From Floccularia luteovirens (taxonomy: Eukaryota; Basidiomycota; Agaricomycetes; Agaricales; Squamanitaceae), in NCBI GenBank assembly GCA_009739215.1, contig VSJF01000006.1, positions 1,240,001-1,304,000 on the forward strand: DNA of 64,000 nucleotides, given 5' to 3'. The position numbers and the translations under genes are program-made. Shown one piece after another: positions 23,329 to 34,908 of the stretch; position 1 is the first letter of the stretch; the number at the start of each line of letters is the position of its first letter. The notes under the pieces were generated by a model. The model searched no databases. It was not told the origin of the DNA and saw nothing but the letters and a program-made list of their open reading frames with translations.

Positions 23329-26300
23329 TTACTTGAATAATTGCATGTCAATCTACATAAAAATAGAGTCAGGGGACAGTGTCATCTTGACTAAGATTAA
23401 ACATACCAGTGCTTTGAATACCATAAATACATGAGTGTCGTCGTGAGTATCGACTTCTTCACAAGCATCACATAGATCCGTCCCGCAGTAAGCGCATCTG
23501 AACCATTCTCCTTCAATACATGTCATACAGCGATCACATATCGCAGATGAATGCACAAGGGACTTGAGATATTCTGAGCAATGTCGTCAATAATACGCAA
23601 AAAGAAATCTACTGGTTCCAATCACCTTTCGGATTGCTGATATGAGCAATATTTGAAACAGGACCAGCCGGATTTTTGTACCTTATTCACGAACGTTAGA
23701 CCACAAAGCTGGAAACGCAGGAGCAGAAGCAACGACCGACTCACAATATTGGCAACAGAGGATAAGGAAATGCAATTTGCCGTTGCACCGGTCGACTAAG
23801 TTTAAAGAATACATGCATGGGATCATGCACGATATACGACTGCTCTTCACATTTCACGCACTTGTACATACGGGTTAGACCACACCTTTGATAAAAATTT
23901 TCATACGACATACCAAACTATATGCAACGGGAGACGAAGGGCAGTGTACACATTGATAGCGAACGCCATGTATCGGCTAGTATCAAGCCCTTGTGAGCTA
24001 TATGATTTTTCCGGATCAAAAAAAAAAAATCTTACAGTATCACAAGAATTACATTTTATTCTGTGATCATCTCGACTGAGAGTTTGACGAGAACTTGAAC
24101 CGACAACAGTGCGAGCGTAGGATGATACTTCTGATTCTGCTTTGGTCCTTGAATGTCTGAAGCCAACGCTCATTGCATCCCGTCCCGTCCAGAGATGTAT
24201 TGCTCTTCGGCTCGCATTTTGTAACTGCCAGACAAGATTAGGGTGGAGTCCTGAGTAAAAGAACATTTCCCGGACTCACTTCGTCAGTTTCCAACGGGAA
24301 TGGTATCTACAAAAAAATTAGTTGCGTTTGATATTAAATTATCCTTTGGCACTTACCTTGATCATAATATGGGACGAGATGTGTCCACCATCGGATGAAT
24401 CTAAGTTGCCCGGCAAACCCGCAGACTCACAATTTGAGCATATATCGACAGAATCACATATCGCACAGTGGAAGCGAGCACCAACAATGTCAAGTAGACA
24501 ACTAAGCCATGTTAAGGAGGTGAATCAGAAAGAAGATACTAATTACTTACTGTGCACATTTAACTCCAGGGTGCTTGAGTGCTAGGATTCATATTATTAT
24601 GTGTGGTGTAAAAAATTACTCCGTACTCACTTTGTTCCTCTGGTGGCTCCATACTACTATTTGGGGGAAAACTTGACTCGCTGTTTGAGCGAGTTGGTTT
24701 GTCTGGAACAAGAAGGAAGGCATGTGATGGGTGCAATTCATGAACTTGACTAATGAGATTCAGATGAGCCCAAGAAGCACCGAGGAGATTGTCTATGTAT
24801 TTACCGGTAGCAAGCTCTGCAAAGGTGTAGTTTGAGACACGAAGCACATTTGTATCGTTTGCGAAGGGTGACTGCCGAGCAGGTTGAACATTCAGACACT
24901 TGATTCTCGTCTTGTTCTGGCCCCAAAAAAATATCGCTGGTCAGATAGCATACAAAATTGTTTCCAGATTGCCTTACCGACATCCTCCCAGCCGCGGTGT
25001 CCCCACACCTTTTCTTGAAATGCATGGCGCAATTGTCCCTTTTTAGGAGCAGACCTTCGCATTTGCAAAGAGACGTCGTTCGGGGGAGATAAAGAGTCAT
25101 TGCTAACCACAGGTGATGATCCTGGAAGTACCAGACCAGATTCCACCGCATGATTAACCCCTGCAGTTTCTATGCAACCAGAACATAGTTCATAGCCAAC
25201 TGATTGTTGAATGGTCGGAGTGTTTGTATTCTTCCTGGGGTCTTGGCGAAATAATGAAGGTAGAGATGGAAGGGATGGAAGAGACTTGGGTCGTTGAGGG
25301 TCCAAAAGTGAGTCAGAGCTCCCTACATATGTCCGAGAGGAGCTAGAATAACCGCTGGATAGGAATTGTTGACCTTCTGGAGGATATGAATGGTTATGGT
25401 CACTAGTATTATCTCGGCCTTTTCCCTTCTCCGACTGGGCGTGCCCCGGCGGTTTCTCCCCACACGTTGAGCATACATATCTGATCGATTCAAGGAGAGT
25501 TCCGCAATTAGAACAATCTGTGAGAATACTGGGCGGTGGTGAAGGTAGCTGAAGGAAAGGAAGGAACTCCTTGTCTATGCCAAGATTGTATTCGTAGTCC
25601 CTAATTGGCAGTGGATCTGAGTTGTGAGTATGAAGAGAGTTATCTTGAGTATCATCCGGAAGCTCTGCTCTTTGAGTAGCAAGCCAGTTCAAATGCATTG
25701 AATTTGGACGAGAGTTTTTGACTTGTTGCTGTAAAGACACATCTGCTTCAGACGCCCCACCATACATTTCGTCATGCGAGTGGGATGTAGACGATCCAGC
25801 AGATGTATAAGTATAATAATATTTTCCTCGTGGATCTCGTTCAAGGGCCAAGTCACCTCCAAGGTCATCCTGAGATTGTGCTGACAAGGATAGAGCATCA
25901 GACTCGGAAGGTTCTGGCAGAGCCCCCAACATCGATCGAATTACACGTTCATTTTGGTCCCGCAACCATGCTGCTCCTCGAGAGTCGACAGGTGGAGGCC
26001 CCAAATCTACACTGGAAGCATCGTCACCCATCGCTTCCTCAAACTTTAGTCGCTCAAATACAGCAGAAGGATCCTCTGGATAGCGGTTAGCCACGGACAT
26101 ATAATCCTCGGAGAAGGCATCTATGTTCGTATCCTTGCGGTTCTCGGTAGGACGATCCTGGGCAGTACGAGACTCTGTCTTCCCGTTGACAGTAACTTTC
26201 CCCATCCCTCTCGGCGAATTGGAGAGTGATGTCCATGAAGAATGTGAAGTGTTCTCACGAACGCCACTTGCTGCTTTCTCATGGTTGATTATAGAGAAGG

Positions 26301-26875
26301 AAGCAGGGGAGGATCGCGTTTTACCACCAAGAGCGGATGGATTGTCTCTGGAACTAACCGTAATGGAATCGTCGTCTAGTTCCACCGATGGTGCGCCCAA
26401 AGAAAGCGACTGCACACTTCCATTGCGATTCCTGAATTCATCCAAACTAGCAAGGGACGATGTATCGGAGAGACTTGGCCCGTCGTAGTCAATAGTGATA
26501 TGGACACGCAAGGTTATTTTGCGTGCGCCAAAGCTGCGTCCAGAGAGAATAGAGGCCGCTGAAGATAACGGTGCGTCGTCACCTGCATGGAAATATTGGA
26601 TAGCTTCGGTCAGATCTGCATCTGTGGTAATATTTGTGATCTCCCCATCATCGTCCTTATACGCAATTGCGTATGAAGTTGCTGACAGAGAGAAACACTG
26701 TTCGACCTAAGATTTCGAGAGATGTTGTTATCAAACACTTCTGTGTGGCACACCATCATACCTTATGCCGAAGCAGCTCGTATGAACAATTCCTTGTGGA
26801 ACTAAACGTGATTCGCTTATGCCATTTATCGAGAGTACACTTGACGACAAGAGGTCGATCTGGCCGACTGTACAT
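23329..26875 (-). CDS. NBR1-like PB1 and multi-ZZ zinc finger protein (putative selective autophagy receptor)
   Basis: The N-terminal PB1 domain starts at the ATG at 26873-26875: RPLVVKCTLDKWHKRITFSS, then EQCFSLSATSYAIAYKDDDG with the acidic OPCA-like DDDGEITNI. A long Ser/Asp-rich exon (to about 24980) follows. ZZ-type fingers follow in order: CSNCGTLLESIRYVCSTC with its remaining CSGC ligands about 80 residues later; CSTCSAVTLRKRYKCASC; a finger containing FHCAICDSVDICSNCESAG; CNSCDTPIHGVRYQCVHC; and the last, CDRCMTCIEGEWFRCAYC with HDDTHVFMVFK. The stop is at 23329-23331. PB1 plus ZZ is the architecture of NBR1/p62-type cargo receptors. No FW domain or LC3-interacting motif was confirmed, so the autophagy role is inference. 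It is divergent from carnitine acetyltransferase. Confidence 0.78.
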
Positions 26876-27378
26876 GCTAATGTATCGTATTGGCGTTTCT
26901 TGGTAAAGAAGCGAGGGAGAGACGAACCTGGTCGGGCACTTTCGATCATTCTATTCCGCAGCAGCTTATGAGCGTCTATAACCGTGTTGTACATAAGTAG
27001 TATCTACACTCATTTTTAGATTTTATGGCTTGCTGATTGATGACAATGATGATTTATTAAGTTCAACCACTGACATGTCCCGTAGCTACTGCCCTTTATA
27101 TATAAAGTACAACATGATATTGTTATGTACGTTACACTAATGTTGATATGCACAAAGAATAAACAGCTTATCTTCATCAGTTCACGCTCACAGCCCTCTA
27201 CTGTAATATACAACAGCGGTACAACGGTTTCGATGTCCTTCGATTGATGGACTGTCCAACACTTTGTCAGTTCTGGAGTTACTTGTTTCAATTCGGGCCG
27301 TCTCTTTCCCGAAATCACCTGCTTTCGAACTAGCTCAACGTCTTCATCCGACTCGTATACTCGCAAGAGTTCCGGGCC
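26876..27378. other. Divergent intergenic region NBR1-like / carnitine acetyltransferase
   Basis: About 500 bp between divergent start codons. A minus-strand frame from 27366 begins with TTG and crosses AT-rich DNA, so it was not called. The region presumably carries both promoters. A short ATATATAAA run occurs near 27099-27107. Confidence 0.45.
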
Positions 27379-29756
27379 ATGCGGAACATGCTAAGGAAGG
27401 CCAGTAGAGTCCGCGTACCTTCTCATCTGTCTTGTAATCAAAGTAGACCGATGTCCTTTATCATTCAACTCGACCATCGCCCTTCTCACTGGAAAGCTGC
27501 TGCACCGGAAGCGTTACCTGGATCAACGACTTATGCAGCACAAACAAATTTACCAAAGCTCCCAGTACCAAAACTACAAGACACTCTCAAAAGACTCAAG
27601 GAGAGCCTGCGACCTATCGCTTGGTCGCACACTGAATATGACGCGGTCGTAAAAAAGATCGACGATTTCGCTGTGCGAGAGGGTCCAGAACTTCATTCGC
27701 GTCTGCTCAAACGAGCAGAAAGCAGAAGTCATTGGCTTGAAGAGTGGTGGGATGATTTGGGGTATCTCGGCTATAGGGACTCTGTATGTCGCGCGAACCA
27801 CTTCCCAATACTCATACACTGATGCTAGAATACCAAATCATCAGGTTGTCGTTAATGTATCTTATTATTGTACGTCAACTTCTCTCTACTTACCAACTGG
27901 CGTTTACGGTGTTTACTCAAGATGGGTTCGATAAATCGCCTTCACATCTTTCTCAGACTGCTGCAGCAAGAGCAGCTGGAATTACTCGGGCAGCTCTCCT
28001 ATTCCGCCAACAGTTGAGGCAGGGTCTAATCAAGCCAGATGCAACAAAGGAGGGCCCAATTTGCATGGATACATATCGGTGAAGACAACACATTCCCTGT
28101 TGTATTTCCAAACTAACCTTGTACTAGTTGGATGTTTGACTGCTGTCGTCTCCCAGGTCCAGAGGGGTTAGATTGGAGTGTATCATATGCAAAGGAGGGC
28201 GATCTCGGAAATTCTGGGCATATTATCGTGTTGCGGAAAAACAGGGTATGGAAAGTTCAAATAGCATCCAGCGGACGTGTTTTAGGCACTGCGGAATTAG
28301 AAAGGTAAGTTACCTTACTTTGGGTTTAAGACCTTCGATATAATTGTTTTAGACAAATACAACACATATACGACAACACCTCGCGCGAATACCCCGGAGT
28401 AGGTGTATTGACGGCCTCGAATCGCGACGTTTGGGCAAAGGTGTGGCTCTTTCTATGAACAAAGGAAAAACTTTTTGATTAGATTCTGTCCTGGAACAGG
28501 ATTACAATGAACTAGCTTCCTCTTCACACAACTCGTCAATATTACGCGAGATTCAGTCTGCTGCATTTGTTGTCAGCCTCGATTCCTCCAATCCTCAGGA
28601 TCCAATCCGTCACAGTCGAGCTCTTTGGCATGGTGATGTAGTTCAAGGGGTTCCTGTCGGACTTCGTAACCGCTGGGTGGATAAACCATTGCAATTCATC
28701 ATATTTGACAATGGATATGCGGGATTAATGGGAGAACACTCGATCATGGACGGAACTCCGGTTTCCCGGATGTGTGATGACATCCTTAATGAATTATACG
28801 CTCCAGCATTTGACCACGGCTCTGGTTCATATGATGTTAGCCCAACGCCGCTGGATTGGGACTTGTCGCCCGCAACATTATCAGCCATTTCGAGTGCTGA
28901 CCAGGCCGCAAGAGAACTCATAGAAAGCCAAGATCTCACTTTCTTGCTGACGTCTTACGGGAAAGCCGCAATCAAGAATTTTGGTGTTTCACCGGATTCA
29001 TGGGCACAGATGATTGTACAATTGGCTTATAGAAGATTGCTGCGCGACGAACCAAGAAAGGGCGGAACTTATGAAGCTGCATCGACTCGTAAATTTTACA
29101 AAGGACGCACAGAAGCAATTCGGGTGGTTACCAGCCAGTCAGATAAATGGGCTATCAGCATGGATGACAAACAGGCCACCAACGAGACACGTAAAGTATT
29201 ATTCGATGAAGCCACCAAGAAACATGTAAACCTCGCGAAGAGTGCTGGGCGGGGACAGGGTATTGATCGCCATCTACTCGGTTAGATGTTACCTCTGCTG
29301 CGTTTATGTTGGTTGCTGACCATCCCATTTTAGGACTCAAGTGTTTGGTATCACCAGGAGAGGAAGTTCCTGAATTATTCAAAGATCCGGTCTATAAGAG
29401 GTCCAGTTACTGGGTGCTCAGCACTTCTGCGATATTCTCGAAACATTTCCCTGTCTACGGTTGGGGAGAGGTACGATATATTAGTTCAGCAGTATAATTT
29501 GATTCTGATATTTATTTAACAAGGTCGTGCCTGATGGATTTGGGGTTGCATACATGACGGGGTATGATGGTACGCATTTTGTTCCAGTTTAATGAGTCAA
29601 ACTCATTGAAGGTGATACCATTTCGCAGATCGTCTGCAATTTACAATCACATCCAGAAAGGAGATGCCCAATGCAAAGTTCCTGAAAGAGATAGAAACGG
29701 CAGCAGAAGACATATATGCATTACACGAAGCAATAAGTGCTAAGTCTAAGCTATAA
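27379..29756 (+). CDS. CAT2: Carnitine O-acetyltransferase with both mitochondrial-type N-terminus and PTS1
   Basis: Moves acetyl groups between CoA and carnitine so that acetyl units can cross organelle membranes. Choline/carnitine acyltransferase signatures are present: LPKLPVPKLQDTLKRLKESL, WLEEWWDDLGYL, VVVNVSYYYGF across introns near 27784-27930, the catalytic His in FDNGYAGLMGEHSIMDGTP, and the carnitine/CoA-site motifs near TEAIRVVTS. The N-terminus (MRNMLRKASRVRVPSHLS) is basic and free of acidic residues like a presequence. A second in-frame ATG (27451, MSFIIQ) follows 24 codons later. The protein ends in Ala-Lys-Ser-Lys-Leu, a canonical peroxisomal PTS1. Yeast Cat2 is known to be dual-targeted this way. 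About nine introns. Confidence 0.93.
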
Positions 29757-29980
29757 TTACGTAGATATAACTAGGATAATTTGTTGTCTCAATGCCTCAC
29801 CCAATCTTATCGTAATTTTATTTTGAGGAAGTCGTTTGGAAGTGTTGTAATTGTGTTGAATTTCCAACTTCACCTGAGTTTAGAATCAACGCTTTTGACA
29901 AATAATGTTATACACCAGAATTTTTATTTCAAAACGATTGGCTCTGTGCTATTCTGTGAAGAGACACATCGGAAATAAAA

Positions 29981-31353
29981 ATGCCTACGAACAGATTGGA
30001 ACCGTCATCAATAAAAAATAAAATAAAACGGCAAGAACTTGCGCGCAAATCCAAAAAGGCCAAGAGCCAAGAAAAGCTTCAAAAACGACTGGCTCAGGCA
30101 AAACTAGAAGCGAATGATCCACTTGTAAAGAAGGTACTTGTTTTTATTCACACTAGTTGGCTAGAACTCACCTTTTGTCGAAAGAAACGACTTGCAGAGA
30201 ACGTTCCACGTACTCTCGATAACACTCGCGAGTTTGACCCTTCGTTTTTGACAGCCGATCCCTCTTCCTCATCTTCTCAACCTGGAGAGCCCGTTATACA
30301 TGACCCGGACGCAGACTCACTATCTGATCCTTTCGCATCATATTTCACATCGACGGATGATCCTACTGTTCCTCCCAAAATCCTCATAACCACTTCTCCA
30401 AAAGCCTCGAAGCCAACCTATGAGTTTTGTGACGAACTTGTAGGAGTATTCCCTGGAGGGGAATTTATACGAAGGAAAAAAGGGAAAGGATTTGAATTAG
30501 GAAAAATTGCTGCATGGGCAGCTGGGCGAGGCTATAAGCACCTGTGCGTAGTCAACGAAGACAGGAAAAAACCAAGTGCGTACCGCAGACGTTTTTCCAT
30601 ACCATCCAGATTTATGAGTCAATTTCGGTTTAGATGCAATTACACTGGTTCATTTGCCGAATGGCCCTTCTGCATACTTCAAGCTGACTTCAATCGAACT
30701 TACAAAACAAATATTTGTGAGTAACGCTTTCTCCTGATTTTACGGTATCCTGATATTGTCGGAGGGTCACGCCAGAGCTACGCCCCATTTTCCTGAATTG
30801 GTGCTCAACAATTTCGTCACCCGACTCGGGCATGCTGTAGGACGCATGTTCCAATCTGCGTTCCCTGCCATGCCTGAATTCCAAGGGCGTCAGGTTGTAA
30901 CATTACACAATCAGCGCGACTTCTTATTCTTCCGAAGGCATCGGTATGTTATCTGCTTCACCCGTCAGTTGTATTTTTGAAATATATCAAAATCCAGGTA
31001 TGCTTTCAGATCAACAGAAAAAGTCGCGCTACAAGAAATTGGTCCCCGGTTTACATTGAAGTTGCGTTGGCTGAAAAAGGGCATCCCTGCGTTACAGAAC
31101 TTTGGCGAAGAACCTCAGCCACTCACAATTCTACCCGATATTACTGAATCAGAAGCAAATGGCGAAACCTCAGAAGATCATCCCAAGGAAATAAATTCCC
31201 AAACTCTGAATAAAGTCATACCCCCCAAACAAGACGAATATATTTGGGGATGGAAGGTATCGTCGAAATTGTTTTTACTGATATTCTCGTAAACTTATTG
31301 TTTGCTCCCAAAGCCTGAACTTGAAACCACAAGACGAACCTTCTTTTTATAGT
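29981..31353 (+). CDS. RPF1: Ribosome production factor 1 (Brix domain, 60S biogenesis)
   Basis: Nucleolar Brix-domain protein needed for large-subunit assembly. The Lys/Arg-rich leader ([20 protein letters not shown]) is followed by an acidic linker. The Brix core begins with [20 protein letters not shown] and continues with [20 protein letters not shown] and [15 protein letters not shown]. After an intron come [20 protein letters not shown] and [20 protein letters not shown], then [20 protein letters not shown]. The last exon encodes [12 protein letters not shown] and stops at 31351-31353, the typical RPF1 C-terminus. Four or five short GT-AG introns. Identification is strong, since both halves of the Brix fold are intact. 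Confidence 0.93.
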
Positions 31354-31829
31354 GTTTCGCCTCTTCAAGACCTCATTGTATCATTTGTACTTCATAATAA
31401 CAAAATAAATCGATATTATCGTATCCCCAATCCAACACTCAACAGGTTCCTTATCATTCAAGTCTAACATGTAAAAGCTAGGGACTTGGATACTGCCATT
31501 GTCCAACTTGTCAGTAATCTGTTTTCCAGGGAACCCGTCACAAGCTCTCTATATAGCTATAAAATAAACTATGAGCCAAAGTATCCCACCATAACCCTAT
31601 TGAACACCCTGCCGCGAGTGTGAGGTTATTCAATTGAATGGTTACTGATAAATGATATCCTAAGTCAATAGTTGATCTGATCAGGCCAGAGGTGTTTACT
31701 AACATTTCCACCCATCCTTATCATAGCGACGATCTCTGATGTTAACCGCCCCTTAATAATGCTATTTACTAAGCGCTACATAGCAGTTTTTTTGGGTGTT
31801 GGGTTCTTTTTCGTAGGCGTTTACGTGGC

Positions 31830-31837
31830 TATAAATA
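31830..31837 (+). promoter_or_regulatory. TATA box of the small secreted-protein gene
   Basis: TATAAATA lies about 100 bp upstream of the ATG at 31939, in a 585-bp gap after RPF1 that holds nothing else recognisable. Confidence 0.5.
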
Positions 31838-31938
31838 GCACTACTCCCTAGTGGTAAGTATTACAGCTTTTGTAATATGTAAGCAAGACATCCTCAGTCT
31901 CTACTTCTAAATTATCTCGCAGCCACGACTTTTATACA

Positions 31939-32414
31939 ATGAGGGTTCCTCTTTCAGTTCATTTCTTTGCTTTTGCTTTTATGACCCCATGCCGGTAACC
32001 CCTACGTCCTCCGATGACATTCATGTGCGCAGGATGCAGCATAATTCTACCCCTTCTTCCCGGGATAACAGTACCAGGATGGTAGTTTCCAGTACAGGAC
32101 AGCTATCCGTACATTCAACAGTTCGACCACCCTCAAAGGCCCTTGCCCATCTGGTCAATCTCTGGCTCCGGGTAAAAGCGTTACAATTATATGTAGTATG
32201 CCAGCCAAGGATGAAGTAGGCGGCGACAAGTAAGCATGATTCGAAACTTGCTATATCTAGCTAACGATACATCTTGGCAATAGCGAGTGGTTTCTTATTT
32301 TCCAGGGGGGGTAAAGTAATATTCATTCAAGAGGGTTACGGAATCGGTGGAGTCAAAGTAGACGTACAGCCACCAGACTGTCAAACTGTCAAATTGATAT
32401 ACTCACCCTTGTGA
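31939..32414 (+). CDS. Putative small secreted protein (102 aa, three exons)
   Basis: Exons 31939-31994, 32086-32229 and 32306-32414 join in one frame across two GT-AG introns (91 and 76 nt). The N-terminus MRVPLSVHFFAFAFMTPC is a short basic start plus a hydrophobic core, like a signal peptide. The mature part is Gly/Ser/Thr-rich with three Cys (KGPCPSGQSLAPGKS, VTIICSMPAKDE, QPPDCQTVKL) and ends in IYSPL. A TATA box lies about 100 bp upstream. The splice in exon 1 is chosen because only the acceptor at GGTAG|TTTCC restores the downstream frame. I recognise no family. Small Cys-containing secreted proteins are common in agaricomycetes, but a function such as effector or hydrophobin cannot be claimed; the eight-Cys hydrophobin pattern is absent. 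Confidence 0.6.
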
Positions 32415-33259
32415 ATGCTATTGATTTGGGTCCCAAAGCTTTACCCCCTATTTTCACTTGGTAATGGATGTACTAAGTTTCTATGTATGAGAACTTGTAA
32501 ACATATCGGCATAGATAGTGAATGTGCTTTGTTTTATTTGTATTACATCCATGAGTACCTGAATTGTATGGGCTGGCTAGGCCGCTGCATCAGACATATG
32601 TCCGAGATAGTGAGGAAGTGGTTTTGGTTATGGATAAACTACGCTCAGATTCTGAGGATTCTAAGGTAGGTAAGTTAGAACTCGTGCAAGCTTATACCAA
32701 CGCAATGTAGAAAGTCTCTGGTTTCATCTTTATGGTAAAATCAATACTTAGAGCAGGTAAGCGCCCTACAAGTCGTCACATATACAGGTTTCTCAGTTGA
32801 GCTACAACAGGAAACTTGTATGTTCAAGGCACCTCAGAAGACAGAGGACAGGGAATCCTACGTAAATGTAAAGATTTTATGAGTACTTCGACCATTTCAC
32901 CGCTTGGTCGTACGTAATAAATATTGATTTGAGGATGAGTCTTCCTCCGAGATTAAAAAATTCTGCTGTGAAAAGTGACTTCAGTGGCCATCCCTTGGCT
33001 AGGAAAACACCGGGAAAGGTTAGATAGTAAGTATGGTTTATTACTTTAGTAGAGGACACTTACAATTCACGATTTTCGCATTTTGTCAGGCACCGGTCTT
33101 TTTACCTTTGCATTTAAATTCGACGTTAAGAATCAGAATTTCTGAACATATAATGTAGCGACACCAAAACGTTTCTGCCTTACTCTATTCATCCTTGTTT
33201 GGTATTTATTTGCACTGAGAGCCGTCACGCGTCACAATTCTTTTTCTTCCCGATCTGGC
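32415..33259. other. Intergenic region with no recognised gene
   Basis: About 845 bp, AT-rich, with short open frames on both strands (for example 32415-32669 plus) that lack coding character. Nothing was recognised. The last part presumably carries the methyltransferase promoter. Confidence 0.45.
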
Positions 33260-34309
33260 ATGGATGCTCTCCCAGACAAGAATGCGGATTATGGTACGAA
33301 GGCATACTGGTCTGTTCCTTGCTTTAAATCTGGCTTATGACCACAAGTTCGAACTGTTTGTGTTTTCGTAGGAATCGTCGATATGCATTGTAAATCGAAT
33401 CAATCTGTTAGAGATCTCACAACTTACCTTGTCCCAGAGAATCTCATGAAGAGAGCTTTGACTGGTTCAAATCGTACTCAGATCTAGCCGAAACCATCCT
33501 CGAGATTGTACCAGAAAAGTCTTCCCGCATACTTATGCTGGGAAGCGGAAATTCGAAACTTTCGGAAGAGGTGTTTTGCCATTATGAAATATTTTGACCA
33601 TGCTTACTTGGTATTTTGAGAAAGATGTGGGAAAGCTGGATACAAAAATATTGTCAACATTGACGTGAGTCCTGTCAGTTATCGACGTTTCACATTAACC
33701 CGTTTGTTATTAAGATAGTACTCCGATGTTGTCATCCGCCAAATGCGTCAGCGCCATGAGAAGGCAAGACCCGAAATGGAGTGTACGTGATACTAGTAGG
33801 ACCAACTGCTGTCACGTCCCAATTGCTCATTCTGGAGTATTTTAGGGCACGAGATGGATGTCCGTAGCCTCACGTTTGACAATGATTCATTTGATGTTGC
33901 TATCGACAAAGGTGCGTATGTATCACTATTGCATCTGCGCCCATCAATTCTAGTACCGCTAGGGACCATGGATGCCATGATGACGGCGAAAGGCGATGTT
34001 TGGGTGTGCCATTACCATGTGGATAGGAAGTCTTTATTAACATTATGCATAGGATCCCTCATCACAAGTAGTTGATGATTGTAATAAGGAGGTCGACGAA
34101 GTCATAAGGTGGGTCATTCCTGTCACTCAACCCATAATCTCTTCTAACTAGATACAGAGTTCTACGTAAGAAGCAGGGGGATTTTCATTTACGTCACCTT
34201 TGGTCAACCGCACTTTCGTCGACGGTATTTAACCAGGGATGGGACGTCACTTCAAATCAAAGAACTAGGAGAAGCTTTCCATTATTACTTGTATATTTTA
34301 CGCACGTAA
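33260..34309 (+). CDS. EEF1AKMT4-like class I methyltransferase with an apparent frameshift
   Basis: SAM-dependent methyltransferase of the EEF1AKMT4/METTL13-like group, which in animals modifies elongation factor 1A. Exons join to MDALPDKNADYGTKAYW, SFDWFKSYSDLAETILEIV, motif I ILMLGSGNSKLSEE, NIVNIDYSDVVIRQM, EMEWHEMDVRSLTFDNDSFD, VAIDKGTMDAMMTAKGDVW, and NKEVDEVIR. The next exon starts in the expected frame (RVLRKKQG) but the conserved continuation (FIYVTFGQPHFRRRYLT to LGEAFHYYLYILRT, stop 34307-34309) is in another frame. The shift coincides with a G5 run at 34176-34180; four Gs would restore it. The alternatives are a real inactivating indel, an assembly error, or splicing from a GTAATA donor near 34079 that bypasses the NKEVDEVIR exon end. 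About seven introns. Confidence 0.65.
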
Positions 34310-34908
34310 TCGAAACTCTTTCATTTCTCACTCTAATGTAAAGGCTTGACCGCATTGTAAGTCACACCTATGTTTGTGACCAAGGTGGACATCATACGAG
34401 ATGTTACTCCTAATGGCTCTCCTTAATTATCCATCTTCATCGGGTATGGCAGGAAACGTGGGTAGAAGAAGTTTTAAATTCTGGGAGATATGGCGATTGC
34501 CAGTTTCTTCTGTACCGGGGTGGCATGTTCTTAGGTCCCATTGACTTGGACATAGAGTGGGTACATGGAACTTGGCATGCTTAGATGAAAAGAATTGCTG
34601 CCTATAATTCCTATCTCATGAAGGCAACGTTCAAGCAGAACCATATGCAAGGAGATTCAGGCCACTACTCGGAAGAATCGTCCAATACGATGTAGAACCA
34701 AACACACGGAATGTTGGCTGCATACCATCGACACCCATTTGAGCTTTTCGACACTACACCTAACTTAGAAATCTGAGCGAGAACCCCTAAGCCTCGTAAG
34801 TGCTCCTATTCGCTATATATAAAGTCTTTTCACTCCCGAACTCATTAGATTACTCCCTCCAACATAACATACTCTAGCACTTGGCATCACCCAAACCACC
34901 AGTCAGCT
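34310..34908. promoter_or_regulatory. Upstream region of paralogue A with TATA box
   Basis: About 600 bp without a recognised gene. TATATATAAA at about 34814-34823 lies roughly 90 bp before the ATG at 34909. Paralogues B and C have TATA boxes 89 bp before their ATGs, so the promoter spacing is conserved across the family. Confidence 0.55.

Noticed and set aside
27016..27366. Minus-strand frame of 116 codons between the NBR1-like gene and carnitine acetyltransferase
   Set aside because: Begins at a TTG, not ATG, and crosses an AT-rich promoter region; no known motif.
31989..32219. Plus-strand frame of 76 codons overlapping the small secreted-protein gene
   Set aside because: It reads through the first intron and exon 2 in a different frame from the spliced model, which has a signal-like start and continues sensibly into exon 3.
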